From JAFGNB01 sp050304135 (GTDB lineage Bacteria; Fibrobacterota; Chitinivibrionia; Chitinivibrionales; Chitinispirillaceae): a DNA stretch of 64,000 bases. Positions 26,222-35,126 of the stretch are shown one piece after another. The number at the start of each line of letters is the position of its first letter. Positions within the stretch are counted from its first letter, which is position 1. The position numbers were made by a program, and so were the translations under genes. Below the pieces are notes generated by a model that made no database searches, was not told the DNA's origin, and saw only the letters and a program-made list of their open reading frames with translations. The stretch covers positions 248,001 to 312,000 of the forward strand of contig JBNLDC010000005.1 of assembly GCA_050304135.1 (NCBI GenBank). The letters run 5' to 3'.

Positions 26222-27430
26222 TCACGTATGATACTCCGCATTGATCTTCACATAATCATAGCTGAAATCACAGGTATGCGCGATCGCCGATGCATTGCCC
26301 ACTCCGAGATCAATAGCAATGGTTACCACCTTCTGCCGCAGTGCCTCATGCACCGTTTTATGGTCGAATTTGAGTGGTTGCAGATTCCTGAACACCGGCA
26401 CCCCGCACAACCTGATCGACATTTTACGATCGGAAAATTTTGCTTTGGAATACCCTACGGCACAGGCAATGCGCCCCCAGTTCGGATCGTTTCCGAAAAG
26501 CGCACATTTCGTGAGATTTGAATTGGCAACCGCGCGCGCCGCCAATTTGGCATCTGCTTCGGTAGCCCCACCCTTCACATGGATCTCCACCCGTTTGGAT
26601 GCTCCCTCGCCATCAGTGGCAATCTGCTTGCAGAGATCATTGCATACCGCAAAAAGCCCTTCCTCGAAATCGGTGAGTACCGCCGTTTCTGTTACCCGTA
26701 TGCCCGATGCTCCATTTGCCAGCACCAGCACCATGTCATTGGTGGAGGTATCGCCATCGACCGTGAGGTTATTGAAGGTCCGGTCGACCACTCGTTTAAC
26801 AATTGCATTCAGCCGAGACGGTGTTATCGCCGCATCGGTTGTAATGAATCCGAGCATCGTTGCCATATTGGGGCAGATCATACCCGATCCTTTGGAGCAC
26901 CCACCGATCGTATACCGGACCTTGCCGCGAACCACTTCCACCGCAGCTTCCTTTTTCACCAGATCGGTCGTCATGATCGCCTCTGCAAAGGAGCGTCCAC
27001 CGCTTACCGTCAGCAGTTCGCGCAATCCCGGCAATGCCTTCGTGATGTTATCAAGCGGAAGAAAATGCCCGATCACCCCGGTCGAGGCAACTAACACCGC
27101 ATCGGCATCCACTCCGCACACATGTGCCGCAGCTCCCGCCATTTGCGCGGTGTCCCGCTCACCCCGTTTCCCGGTGCAGGCATTGGCACATCCGCTGTTG
27201 CAGAGTACTGCACGGATCGACTTGGAAGGCAGACGGTTTTCACACCAGTTCACACTTGACGCCCGAACATTATTGGTGGTGAACGTTCCCGCAGCGGTGC
27301 AGGGTCGCTCACTGTACACCAGCGCAAGATCCGCTCCTCCACTTGCCTTGATTCCCGCCTTCACCCCACCGGCAACAAAACCGGACGCCGCCGTCACACC
27401 GCCATCCTTCACCTGGACTTTAAGAGCCAT
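26222..27430 (-). CDS. argJ: Bifunctional ornithine acetyltransferase / N-acetylglutamate synthase
   Basis: A 402-aa enzyme of arginine biosynthesis that moves the acetyl group from N-acetylornithine to glutamate; many members also acetylate glutamate from acetyl-CoA. The autocleavage region GMICPNMATMLGFITTDAAI holds the Ala-Thr bond and the nucleophilic Thr. The proton-relay loop and the C-terminal CALFGNDPNWGRIACAVGYS are conserved. The start at 27430 (MALKVQ) has GGGAG upstream and matches the family N-terminus. An extension to 27592 is open but encodes low-complexity Gly/Ser/Cys sequence and was rejected. It stands alone, without other arg genes. Confidence 0.94.
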   Translation of the reverse strand: MALKVQVKDGGVTAASGFVAGGVKAGIKASGGADLALVYSERPCTAAGTFTTNNVRASSVNWCENRLPSKSIRAVLCNSGCANACTGKRGERDTAQMAGAAAHVCGVDADAVLVASTGVIGHFLPLDNITKALPGLRELLTVSGGRSFAEAIMTTDLVKKEAAVEVVRGKVRYTIGGCSKGSGMICPNMATMLGFITTDAAITPSRLNAIVKRVVDRTFNNLTVDGDTSTNDMVLVLANGASGIRVTETAVLTDFEEGLFAVCNDLCKQIATDGEGASKRVEIHVKGGATEADAKLAARAVANSNLTKCALFGNDPNWGRIACAVGYSKAKFSDRKMSIRLCGVPVFRNLQPLKFDHKTVHEALRQKVVTIAIDLGVGNASAIAHTCDFSYDYVKINAEYHT

Positions 27431-27626
27431 ACGCCCTGCTCCCCTGCTAAAATTCCATTCATTCTTATTCTTCCCGGCCGCACAGATACCGTCACCCGGG
27501 CTATTCACCCCGAACTTTTTGCTCTCCGGGGGGCACGAATCACCCCCGCAACCGGAACCGGAGTTCCCTGATTGAAAAAACTCCCCCCGCAAAATACCAT
27601 CTCCCCATTACATTCGAAATCATTTA

Positions 27627-27655
27627 TTGACTGTTTCACGCCGGAATCATATAAA
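27627..27655 (+). promoter_or_regulatory. Predicted sigma70 promoter, possibly giving a leaderless mRNA
   Basis: TTGACT (27627-27632), a 17-bp spacer and TATAAA (27650-27655) make a near-consensus promoter in the argJ/LysM divergent gap. The ATG of the LysM gene follows only 7 nt after the -10, where the transcript would begin. There is no Shine-Dalgarno sequence. Confidence 0.55.
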
Positions 27656-27662
27656 TAGAGAT

Positions 27663-28829
27663 ATGGCTTACAAGCGATCCATCATGCTCTCCCTTTCAGG
27701 GTGTTTTCTGGTTGTGGCTGCCACCTTGGCACAATCAGGTTGGGAAGAAGAGGAGGCCACTGCATCCGCATGGCAGGAACCGCAGGAACAATCAACCTCC
27801 TCCGGATACGAAACAGCAACAGCAGACCCCGATGCGACGTATGTAATAAAAAAAGGCGACACGCTCTGGGATCTTTCGTTTGAGTTTCTGGGAGATCCTT
27901 TTCTCTGGCAGCAACTCTGGCAGGCCAACAGCTATATTGTCAACCCCGACCTGATTTATCCGGGTAACCAACTGGTGATTCCAGGCAGACAAGTCGACCG
28001 TACTCCCTATGAGGGCAGTGACCAATTCACCTCAGAAACCGGTGAGTCTCTGGCGGTATCAGACTCGTTGAAAGACTCCGCAACCGCTTCCAACGAATTT
28101 CCCTCCGACAGCATGCTTATTTCACTTATGCAACGTAAAGAGGTGCTCTCCGGCGCCTATCTCGAACAAGTACCGTTTTTATGGTTCGAGCGTGATCAGA
28201 AAGGCAATATATTTCCCGGGAATGCAGTTGTTGATCCACCAACGACCGGCGCGTCCTACCAGCTTTTTTCGATGATAACCATCACCCCGTTCAGTAACGC
28301 GGTCTATCGCGAAAATGACACACTATCGATTTTTTCTTCACACCGTTTTGTCCGGTTCAACAATACACCGGCCAACCTGATCAGACGTACCGGACAGGCG
28401 GTAGTGCGGAAAGTCGAACCGAAAAAAATTGATGCACTGCTGTTTGAGATGTCCGACGCTATTCGCGGCAAAGAGCGTGCAATGATCATGCCTGCAGCAC
28501 AGCAACAGATTATCGATACCCTGATTGAGCCCACAGAAAGCATTTCCGGAAAAGTTTTCTGCCGTGTCGAAGAAACAACAAGCCCTTATCCCTTCCAAAT
28601 GATTATATTAGATATCGGAAGTACGCAGGGCGTAAGAATCGGCGACGTTTTCGGTATGTATCATTTTGATGATAACAGTCCCACCCGTCTGACTGTTATC
28701 GGGACCATCGGGCACGTCGGTACCAATTCTTCAACACTAAACATGATGTATATGATTGACAATCATGTTGAAGAGGGAGATAAAGCGGTACTTCTGCGCA
28801 GGGCACAACTAAAGAGTCCTGCCCCGTAA
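27663..28829 (+). CDS. Exported LysM-domain protein
   Basis: A 388-aa exported protein with one LysM peptidoglycan-binding domain. The signal peptide is residues 1-24 (IMLSLSGCFLVVAATLAQSG). LysM spans about 68-115 (YVIKKGDTLWDLSFEFLGD ... VNPDLIYPGNQLVIPG). The remaining 270 residues have alternating strands and no recognised domain. The C-terminal FCRVEETTSPYPFQMIILDI and RIGDVFGMYH resemble small SH3-like or FlgT-like barrel segments found in other LysM proteins of this type. The start at 27663 was chosen because it immediately follows a promoter and begins the signal peptide; an upstream TTG would place the start inside the -35. It probably binds cell wall in the periplasm. Confidence 0.8.
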   Translation: MAYKRSIMLSLSGCFLVVAATLAQSGWEEEEATASAWQEPQEQSTSSGYETATADPDATYVIKKGDTLWDLSFEFLGDPFLWQQLWQANSYIVNPDLIYPGNQLVIPGRQVDRTPYEGSDQFTSETGESLAVSDSLKDSATASNEFPSDSMLISLMQRKEVLSGAYLEQVPFLWFERDQKGNIFPGNAVVDPPTTGASYQLFSMITITPFSNAVYRENDTLSIFSSHRFVRFNNTPANLIRRTGQAVVRKVEPKKIDALLFEMSDAIRGKERAMIMPAAQQQIIDTLIEPTESISGKVFCRVEETTSPYPFQMIILDIGSTQGVRIGDVFGMYHFDDNSPTRLTVIGTIGHVGTNSSTLNMMYMIDNHVEEGDKAVLLRRAQLKSPAP

Positions 28830-28944
28830 GGCGGCAGCTGATCTTCTGCCCCGGCATCACCATCCCATTTCGTTCCTGCACGTTACCGTATCAGCATTAT
28901 TTTACCGATATTACAGCAATTAAGAGTTCGGGGAGCATTGAAGC

Positions 28945-29160
28945 ATGAGCAGATTTTTATCCGGGATAGGTCAACGACTCGTCATCAGCAACCGGCACAA
29001 AAGCGTCAGGCGAAGCCTGATTTTTCTTACAACAAACCTGCTGGTTTTTGCGGCTCTGGTTTTTGCAGTTGAAATCGCCCTCATTCTCCTGGGTATCGGT
29101 AACATTTTTCTTCCCTGGACACGGCAGGCGCTCAATGCACTGAATACCTTCCTGTTTTAG
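28945..29160 (+). CDS. Small single-pass membrane protein
   Basis: A 71-aa protein with a basic N-terminus (residues 1-24, Arg/Lys-rich) and one strongly hydrophobic helix at about 26-50 (LIFLTTNLLVFAALVFAVEI), then a short amphipathic tail. GGGGAG lies 9 nt before the ATG and a strong terminator follows 44 nt after the stop, both supporting a real gene. No family is recognised. By the positive-inside rule the N-terminus should be cytoplasmic. Confidence 0.55.
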   Translation: MSRFLSGIGQRLVISNRHKSVRRSLIFLTTNLLVFAALVFAVEIALILLGIGNIFLPWTRQALNALNTFLF

Positions 29161-29203
29161 TTTTAAACAAGACCCTACCAAACCAATCCGGTAACAGAAA
29201 CAT

Positions 29204-29246
29204 CTTTAAAAAAGCCTTTCCGCAAAGTGAAAAGGCTTTTTTAAAG
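29204..29246 (+). terminator. Strong intrinsic terminator
   Basis: A perfect 16-bp stem (CTTTAAAAAAGCCTTT, 29204-29219, with its complement at 29231-29246) encloses an 11-nt loop. The stem has A and T runs on its flanks, so it can end transcription from both directions. It separates the small membrane protein gene from the convergent GH30 gene. Confidence 0.88.
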
Positions 29247-29297
29247 TAAAATGTACGTACGGGCCGGCCTCCGGAAAGGCTGCCGGGAACCAAAAAC

Positions 29298-30725
29298 CTA
29301 CCTGGTTATCCCGTTGATGAGTCTACTCTGCCCGGAAACAGTATTTCGCAGCAGAAACAATCCGGAAGAAAAACCGGAGCGATTTTCACCTGGTATCCTT
29401 ATCAGTTTGTTATTCACTCTCCGACCACAGAGATCATAAACCGTATAGTCTGAAAGTTCAGTCGCTGAAACGGTGACGGGAACAGTATGATTTCCCGCAT
29501 CAACCCTGATAGTTCCGGTACCGGAGACCTTCCCCACCCAGGTGGAAACACTTTTTGATTCGAGTGACCCCGAAAACGAGCCACTGGCAACCGTTGCCTC
29601 TCCGTCGGAAGTAAAGCTTTTACTTGAAGAGGTGGTGTATTTGGAAAGTGATGTTGCCGTTCCGCCCTCGATTTTGAAATCGATAGTTGATGAAGAGTTG
29701 TTATTGTTCACCGCAACTATGATAAGGCTGTCATTTTTAATACTTTTATACGCGGAAACAAGCACATTACGGGTTGGACTTTTTGTCGCGTCGATCCGCT
29801 TGTACTCGGGACGAACAAATTTGGTGAACTGGGCCATGCAGTACCCCCGCTTGGTGATCGCGCCGTTGTTGATGAATCCATAGTTCCGTTTGATGTACCA
29901 CCACGTGTAAACATTGAACTGGCCCTCGACCATTGCATTGTGCACATCGGTTGCCACTCCAAGGGCATCCGGCCACTGATTCGCATCCGTGTTGCTGTTC
30001 GTGTAAACCTCGGTCATCCAGCGTTCCTTCCCGGCGGGAATACCCTTCTCGTCAAAAAGCGGATATGAATAATCCCTTAGCTGGGTTCCGTAGGTGTGTG
30101 CGCCCAGAATGTCCCAGTTGACGAGTGCCTTCTCGTCATTCAACAGATCATTGTAATAGTTCTTCCGGTACTGAAACGACTCGCCTGTCATGAGTCTCGT
30201 CGAGATCTGATCGCCGTAGTTGATGATGAAGTCACGAATATCGGCTGCACTCCAGTGCCGCCAGTCGCCATAGTCCGGTTCGTTCTGGACGCTGATGGCA
30301 TAGAGCTCCGCGCCCTTGCTCTTCATAGAGGTGACGAAACTGTTGAGATGGTCAGCGTAGGAGGCAAACTGAGACGAGCCCATGTTCCCGCCGCTGTTCC
30401 AGGGCGAGGCGAATACGAGCCCCCCGGCAGCAATAGCAGCTTTGGCAGTGGTCACGTAGGAGGAAGTGCTCGTGTTGCCGTCCGGTACCGCAATACGAAG
30501 TACCGTGAGCCCAAGCTGACCCGGTCCATTGCCGAAAGCAAGGGCTCGCTCGGAGGCGCTCAAGTCACCTATCCATGGTATATGGACCATTCCGCCGAAC
30601 CCGCGAACCAACTGTTTCTCATCGGATAAGTTAACGGTGGCATTCTGTGCGGATAGGAACCTAACCGCCAAACCGGTAACAACGATAGAACCCAAAACAG
30701 CGATTTTACCGCGAAGTGCTTTCAT
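29298..30725 (-). CDS. Secreted glycoside hydrolase family 30 (xylanase-type)
   Basis: A 475-aa secreted enzyme predicted to cut beta-linked plant polysaccharide, most like GH30 glucuronoxylanases (subfamily 8). The signal peptide is residues 1-26 (IAVLGSIVVTGLAVRFLSA). The catalytic (beta/alpha)8 barrel covers about 30-320, with acid/base Glu149 (SVQNEPDYGDW) and nucleophile Glu239 (RWMTEVYTNS). The side beta-domain follows (to about 405). The last 80 residues (VYDLCGRRVNNK ... GFSSGLFLLRNTVSG) look like a type IX secretion sorting domain of FCB-group bacteria. The ATG has GAGGGGGAG upstream. Subfamily and secretion route are inferred from motif resemblance. Confidence 0.87.
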   Translation of the reverse strand: MKALRGKIAVLGSIVVTGLAVRFLSAQNATVNLSDEKQLVRGFGGMVHIPWIGDLSASERALAFGNGPGQLGLTVLRIAVPDGNTSTSSYVTTAKAAIAAGGLVFASPWNSGGNMGSSQFASYADHLNSFVTSMKSKGAELYAISVQNEPDYGDWRHWSAADIRDFIINYGDQISTRLMTGESFQYRKNYYNDLLNDEKALVNWDILGAHTYGTQLRDYSYPLFDEKGIPAGKERWMTEVYTNSNTDANQWPDALGVATDVHNAMVEGQFNVYTWWYIKRNYGFINNGAITKRGYCMAQFTKFVRPEYKRIDATKSPTRNVLVSAYKSIKNDSLIIVAVNNNNSSSTIDFKIEGGTATSLSKYTTSSSKSFTSDGEATVASGSFSGSLESKSVSTWVGKVSGTGTIRVDAGNHTVPVTVSATELSDYTVYDLCGRRVNNKLIRIPGENRSGFSSGLFLLRNTVSGQSRLINGITR

Positions 30726-30989
30726 CGGTCTCCCCCTCGTTTAAAAAACTTACAATTTAAGCCCTTAAACAGCTCCCCTTAGCACTACCCAGGGCAAATT
30801 CACCTGGTTAATTTACTTGGCAATATATGAATATTTAAGTAAAAATGTACACATTAAACCATGAAAATAGTCATATAGGTTGGTTGATATGAAGTATAAA
30901 ACTGTTCAATACTCTTTAAAAATCGTTTTTTGAATACTATCAGCTGTACACAACACGAGGATTGAAATACAGGTTTTACCCGGTTAGTG
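30726..30989. other. AT-rich upstream region of the GH30 gene
   Basis: About 260 bases of lower-GC sequence between the GH30 start and the kinase fragment. No gene, repeat or clear operator was seen beyond the Shine-Dalgarno sequence of the GH30 gene. Confidence 0.5.
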
Positions 30990-31304
30990 ATGCATACGGG
31001 AGATCTGCTTATTAAAGAATTGATGGAACTGGGGCAATCCCGATGGCTGGGAGCAAACGAAAAACGTGTCGAAATCAAATGAGAGAACCTGCACCTTGCC
31101 ATCAGTGATAGAGGATCGGGAATGTCTGATGACTTATATCGGTAATTTCTGGAGTCGTTCTATACCACCAAAGAGATCCGAAGAACCGGCATTTGATTTG
31201 CATTTGCCAACTTATTTGTGAGCAAACACGGAGGAACGATTGCCATAGAAAGTGTTCCATGAGTAGGTATGATGCTTACCGCTGTATTACTGATCAACTG
31301 TTGA
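30990..31304 (+). pseudogene. Remnant of a histidine kinase ATPase domain
   Basis: One reading frame still spells the HATPase_c motifs of a sensor kinase but carries four in-frame stops. Visible pieces are an N-box-like helix (LLIKELMELGQS), the G1 box AISDRGSGMSDD, the F-box FLESFYTTKE, a G2-like segment before FAFANLFVSKHGGTIAIES, and the final strands. Stops lie after VEIK, after DDLYR, after RRTGI and after IESVP. The last two replace glycines expected in GxGL and PGxGT, as single G-to-T changes (GGA to TGA) would do. No start or other kinase domain remains. It is a decayed gene, not expressed as a kinase. Confidence 0.8.
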
Positions 31305-31327
31305 GCACATTTCCAAACTCGCTGCAA

Positions 31328-32002
31328 TCACTGCTTGCCGGCACGGTCCCGTGCGAAGGGTGATTTCCGGATCATTGAAAAAGCATGGGATCGCGAAGCC
31401 TTTTTCCAGTGTTCCATGGTCACCGCAGGTTGTCCGGAATCGTACGTTCCCGATGCCTTACCCCAGGCGACCGCTTTTTTTGCGGCAGGATCCCAGTACA
31501 CGAACCTGCTTGCTATTTGCAATGGTTTATGCGGCACTGCCATCACCGGTACGAAACCGACCATAACCAGCTGAACTGCAGTATTTGAAGTAATGGTAGG
31601 TCGTTCTATAAAAAGCCAGAGCTGATTCGAATCCGGCACTTCAGGACATTCATCGGCAGGAACCATTATTTCGAACCTGACGGAATCGGTCCACCGCAAA
31701 CTTGTCTGCACGAAATCATCACAATACGACTGTTCTATCCGTTGTGCCAAAAAAGCCGAAGAATCACGCAGTGCGGCAACCACATCATCGGCAATAAACT
31801 GTTTTATCATTTCTGAACGATTTTCTTCGGGAAACTCATTATCCATGCTGCCACTGTAATTGAATGTAAGGGAATCAGGTATGGTAATTGAAACGTGTTT
31901 CATGCTGAAATCAATATTACTGTACTCTTTATTGAAGCGGATACCGGAAGCGCAACCGAAAAGTAGAATAATAGCAGTTACAACGAACACCGACTTTATC
32001 AT
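31328..32002 (-). CDS. Hypothetical lipoprotein
   Basis: A 224-aa predicted lipoprotein. The signal peptide (VFVVTAIILLFGC) ends with the lipobox LFGC, Cys17. The mature part has no recognised domain. It contains mixed strands (HVSITIPDSLTFNY; VQLVMVGFVPVMAVP) and a region near the C-terminus, RFVYWDPAAKKAVAWGKASG. That resembles the pattern of small lipoproteins whose mature domain helps assembly, but no family can be named. GGAAG lies upstream of the ATG. It is monocistronic and oriented away from the PEBP gene. Confidence 0.65.
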   Translation of the reverse strand: MIKSVFVVTAIILLFGCASGIRFNKEYSNIDFSMKHVSITIPDSLTFNYSGSMDNEFPEENRSEMIKQFIADDVVAALRDSSAFLAQRIEQSYCDDFVQTSLRWTDSVRFEIMVPADECPEVPDSNQLWLFIERPTITSNTAVQLVMVGFVPVMAVPHKPLQIASRFVYWDPAAKKAVAWGKASGTYDSGQPAVTMEHWKKASRSHAFSMIRKSPFARDRAGKQ

Positions 32003-32141
32003 AATTTTCTTCCTTGAATGTGTTTACAGCCCCAACGGAGGTGTAGGGAGGGGCCCGCGGATCACTACCCGATTGCATAGCGGTTTCTATGACTAAAATA
32101 TGTTTTCAGCATTGGAGGGAGCAATTGGGAAAATACTGTTT

Positions 32142-32696
32142 CTACCTTTTATACCTTCCCATAATCACGGCGTCGTTGAGTACATGCCCCTTCATCAATT
32201 CCAGCAATTTCTTTTTTGTCATTTTATCCTCGCACGGAAGCGCGACATCAAGTGCATATAACCGGAAATAATACCGGTGAACCCCGCCTGGCGGACAGGG
32301 ACCGCCGTAACCGGTCTTGCGGAAATCATTGATTCCCTGACAGGCTCCATCGGCCAGAGAATCTTCTGCAGGAAGTTTCTCCGGCAGAGAACGTACTTCA
32401 CCGGGGATATTGTAAATCACCCAATGCACCCAGTCGCCAACCGGGGCGTCGGGATCATCACAAACAAGTGCAAACGTATTCACCCCGTCGGGAACATCGC
32501 TCCATGCAAGAGCCGGAGAAATGTCGGCTCCGTCACAGGTATACTTTTCCGGGATCATCCCACCTTCATTGAAGGCTGTACTTGTCAGTTTCATTGCATG
32601 ACCTCCTCCAACTACCGCTCCGGCAGTACCTTTTGTAAATAACATTCCACAGAGAACAGTGAATATCATTTTCACGAAGCCTGAACCGATCCCCAT
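32142..32696 (-). CDS. YbhB/YbcL family PEBP protein, exported
   Basis: A 184-aa member of the phosphatidylethanolamine-binding / Raf-kinase-inhibitor-like family. The ligand-pocket motifs are clear: LVCDDPDAPVGDWVHWVIYN (DPDxP and HW) and GGPCPPGGVHRYYFRLYALD (GPCPPxGxHRY). An N-terminal signal peptide (FVKMIFTVLCGMLFTKGTAG) sends it to the periplasm, as for YbcL of E. coli. GGAGG is six nt upstream of the ATG. Biological role of bacterial PEBPs is largely unknown. It is monocistronic and divergent from rel. Confidence 0.9.
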   Translation of the reverse strand: MGIGSGFVKMIFTVLCGMLFTKGTAGAVVGGGHAMKLTSTAFNEGGMIPEKYTCDGADISPALAWSDVPDGVNTFALVCDDPDAPVGDWVHWVIYNIPGEVRSLPEKLPAEDSLADGACQGINDFRKTGYGGPCPPGGVHRYYFRLYALDVALPCEDKMTKKKLLELMKGHVLNDAVIMGRYKR

Positions 32697-32874
32697 TGCA
32701 ACCTCCTTCGAAAACAGCAGAAATCATCTATCGCGGTCACCCCGAAACACTTCAGTAAAATAAGTACGCCCTTCGATTACCGCAATCTCCGGGCACTACT
32801 CCTACACCCGGATTTTTTCGCCCCCCACACCACCCGTCTTTTTATCCGCTCCGCCCCCGTACTATTTTTCTGTT

Positions 32875-35070
32875 ATGGACCCCTCCCTTTTTTTACCAAC
32901 CGCCTCGCTCGATGACGCCACCACGTTCTTTGTGCAGAAAGTTCAGGAAGTCAATCCGAAAATTCAGAGCGAGCTTATTGAAAAGGCGTTCAGATTCTCG
33001 TGGGAGGCGCACCACAATCAGATCCGAAAATCGGGAGAGCCGTTTCTGGCGCATCCGGTGGCGGTCGCCCTCATCCTTGCCGAGCAGCGGTTGGACGCGG
33101 TAACCATTGCAGCCGGACTACTCCACGACGTGGTGGAGGATACGCCGGTAACCAGGGAGGTGATCGAGGAGAATTTCGGCCAGGAGATCGCCCTGCTGGT
33201 CGACGGTGTCACTAAAATAAAAACGTTTCAGATGAAATCCAACCAGGAGCGCCAGGCGGAAACCTACCGCAAAATGCTCCTTTCCATGTCGAAGGATCTG
33301 CGGGTTATCATCATCAAATTCGCTGACCGGCTCCACAATCTGCGGACGCTCAAATTTCTCAACCCTGACCGTATAAAAGCGATCGCCGCGGAAACACTTG
33401 ACATCTATGCACCACTCGCCCACCGGCTCGGCATGGCGCGTATAAAATGGGAACTTGAAGATCTCGCCTTCAAACATATGGACTGGGACCAGTACCGTGA
33501 TATCGTTACGAAAGTGGTCGCCAGTCGCAGTGAACGGGAAACGATCATCGACGGTTTCGTGTTTCCGCTCAGGGAGCGTCTGGACCATGAACATCTTGAA
33601 GCGACAATCGTCGGGCGTCCCAAACACTTTTACTCGATCTACCGGAAAATGCAGTCCCGCAACAAACCCTTCGAGGAGATTTACGACCTCCTTGCGATCC
33701 GTGTTATCGTTAAATCGATCCGTGACTGTTACCATGTACTGGGGATTATCCACTCACTCTGGACACCGATTCAGGACCGTTTCAAGGATTACATAAGCAC
33801 TCCGAAGTCAAACGGTTATCAGTCGCTGCACACAACGGTTTTCGGCGAGAAGGGAACGATCGTCGAGATGCAGATCAGAACCTGGGAGATGAACCAGGTG
33901 GCCGAAGACGGTATTGCCGCGCACTGGCTGTATAAAAGCGGACAGGAGACCCCTAACCAGGAGGACTATGCACTCACCTGGCTTAAAAACCTGATCGACT
34001 GGCAGAAAGATCTTACCGACTCGTCAGAATTTTTTGAATTTTTCAAAATTGATCTGTTTCACGCTGAAATTTTCGTCTTCACCCCGAAAGGCGATCTGAT
34101 ATCGCTGCCCAAAGGAGCCACAATTCTCGACTTCGCATTCTCCGTACATACCGATCTCGGCCTGCACTGTATCGGAGCGAAGGTTGACGGTAAAATCGAG
34201 CCCATCAGTAAAGAACTTAAAAGCGGCCAGACAGTGGAGATACTGAAGCTTAATTCCAAGAAACCCTCGATTGACTGGCTTCGCGAGGTCAAGACACCCA
34301 AGGCGCGCAGTGCCATCAAACACTGGCTTAAAAATACCGGCCGACAGGAGAGTATCGAACTCGGAAAGAAAATCATCCAGACGTCCTACCGTAAACTCAA
34401 TGCTACCACGGCATTTTCCGACCATCTGCCGGGACTGTTGCAGCATCTCGGTATCGCAAGCCCTGAGCGGCTTTACGAACAGGTGGGTAACGGAGAAATG
34501 TCGACAACGAAGGTAATGGAGTTTTTCCAGGTATTCAAAATCCGGAAGACCAAACCGAACAATGTGGTCTCCCGTCTGGTTGATACGTTTACCGGGAAAA
34601 AGATGCCTGGTGTCCTCGTGGGCGGCAATGAAGATCTGATGGTCCGGTTCGCGAAATGCTGCAATCCGATTCCCGGCGACGAAATTATCGGGTTCGTTAC
34701 CCGGGGCAGAGGAATCAGTGTTCACCGCAACGACTGCACCAATGTTGCACTGTTCGCCGGCGACAGTGAGCGCACCATTGAAGTTTCCTGGGAGAGCAGT
34801 GAACAGAAAAAATACATGGTTACCCTGGAGATTACCGGCACAGACCGGACCGGGCTTCTGCAGGAGATGAGCAGCGTATTCACCGAGTACAAAGTCAACA
34901 TCCTCGAAGGCTCGATAAAAACCATCGGACAGCAGGCGAAGTCAACCTTCAACATCGAAATCGCCCACCGCAACCAGCTCAAACCGATATTCAGAGCCAT
35001 TCAAAAAATCAAAGGAATCGAGAACGTCAGCCGTGTAAAAGAGTATATTACCTCCGACGGCAGGCAGTAA
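32875..35070 (+). CDS. rel: Bifunctional (p)ppGpp synthetase/hydrolase, Rel/SpoT type
   Basis: A 731-aa stringent-response enzyme. The N-terminal HD hydrolase domain has His60 (FLAHPVAVALI) and the metal site HDVVED (84-89). The synthetase domain has YRKMQSRNKPFEEIYDLLAI and RFKDYISTPKSNGYQSLHT; the RFKD sequence (about 302) is the RxKD signature of bifunctional Rel/SpoT rather than the ExDD of RelA. TGS starts near 396 (AEIFVFTPKGDLISL). A zinc-finger-like CCNPIPGDEI and a C-terminal ACT domain (about 645-728) complete it. It should both make and degrade (p)ppGpp. No Shine-Dalgarno is seen; a -10-like TACTAT ends 9 nt before the ATG. Confidence 0.95.
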   Translation: MDPSLFLPTASLDDATTFFVQKVQEVNPKIQSELIEKAFRFSWEAHHNQIRKSGEPFLAHPVAVALILAEQRLDAVTIAAGLLHDVVEDTPVTREVIEENFGQEIALLVDGVTKIKTFQMKSNQERQAETYRKMLLSMSKDLRVIIIKFADRLHNLRTLKFLNPDRIKAIAAETLDIYAPLAHRLGMARIKWELEDLAFKHMDWDQYRDIVTKVVASRSERETIIDGFVFPLRERLDHEHLEATIVGRPKHFYSIYRKMQSRNKPFEEIYDLLAIRVIVKSIRDCYHVLGIIHSLWTPIQDRFKDYISTPKSNGYQSLHTTVFGEKGTIVEMQIRTWEMNQVAEDGIAAHWLYKSGQETPNQEDYALTWLKNLIDWQKDLTDSSEFFEFFKIDLFHAEIFVFTPKGDLISLPKGATILDFAFSVHTDLGLHCIGAKVDGKIEPISKELKSGQTVEILKLNSKKPSIDWLREVKTPKARSAIKHWLKNTGRQESIELGKKIIQTSYRKLNATTAFSDHLPGLLQHLGIASPERLYEQVGNGEMSTTKVMEFFQVFKIRKTKPNNVVSRLVDTFTGKKMPGVLVGGNEDLMVRFAKCCNPIPGDEIIGFVTRGRGISVHRNDCTNVALFAGDSERTIEVSWESSEQKKYMVTLEITGTDRTGLLQEMSSVFTEYKVNILEGSIKTIGQQAKSTFNIEIAHRNQLKPIFRAIQKIKGIENVSRVKEYITSDGRQ

Positions 35071-35126
35071 TCAGATTCGATCACAGGGAGAACCACAAAT
35101 CGCTCTGTGGTGAAAGAGCAGATGAG

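Noticed and set aside
26295..27575. Long open frame antisense to argJ
   Set aside because: It mirrors a strongly conserved gene in another frame, has Ser/Thr/Pro-rich random composition and no start signal.
30990..31304. TGA read as glycine (alternative genetic code)
   Set aside because: Two in-frame TGA codons replace conserved glycines in the kinase fragment, but a TAA stop is also in frame and TGA is the natural stop of many intact genes in the window, including valS and the TolR-like genes.
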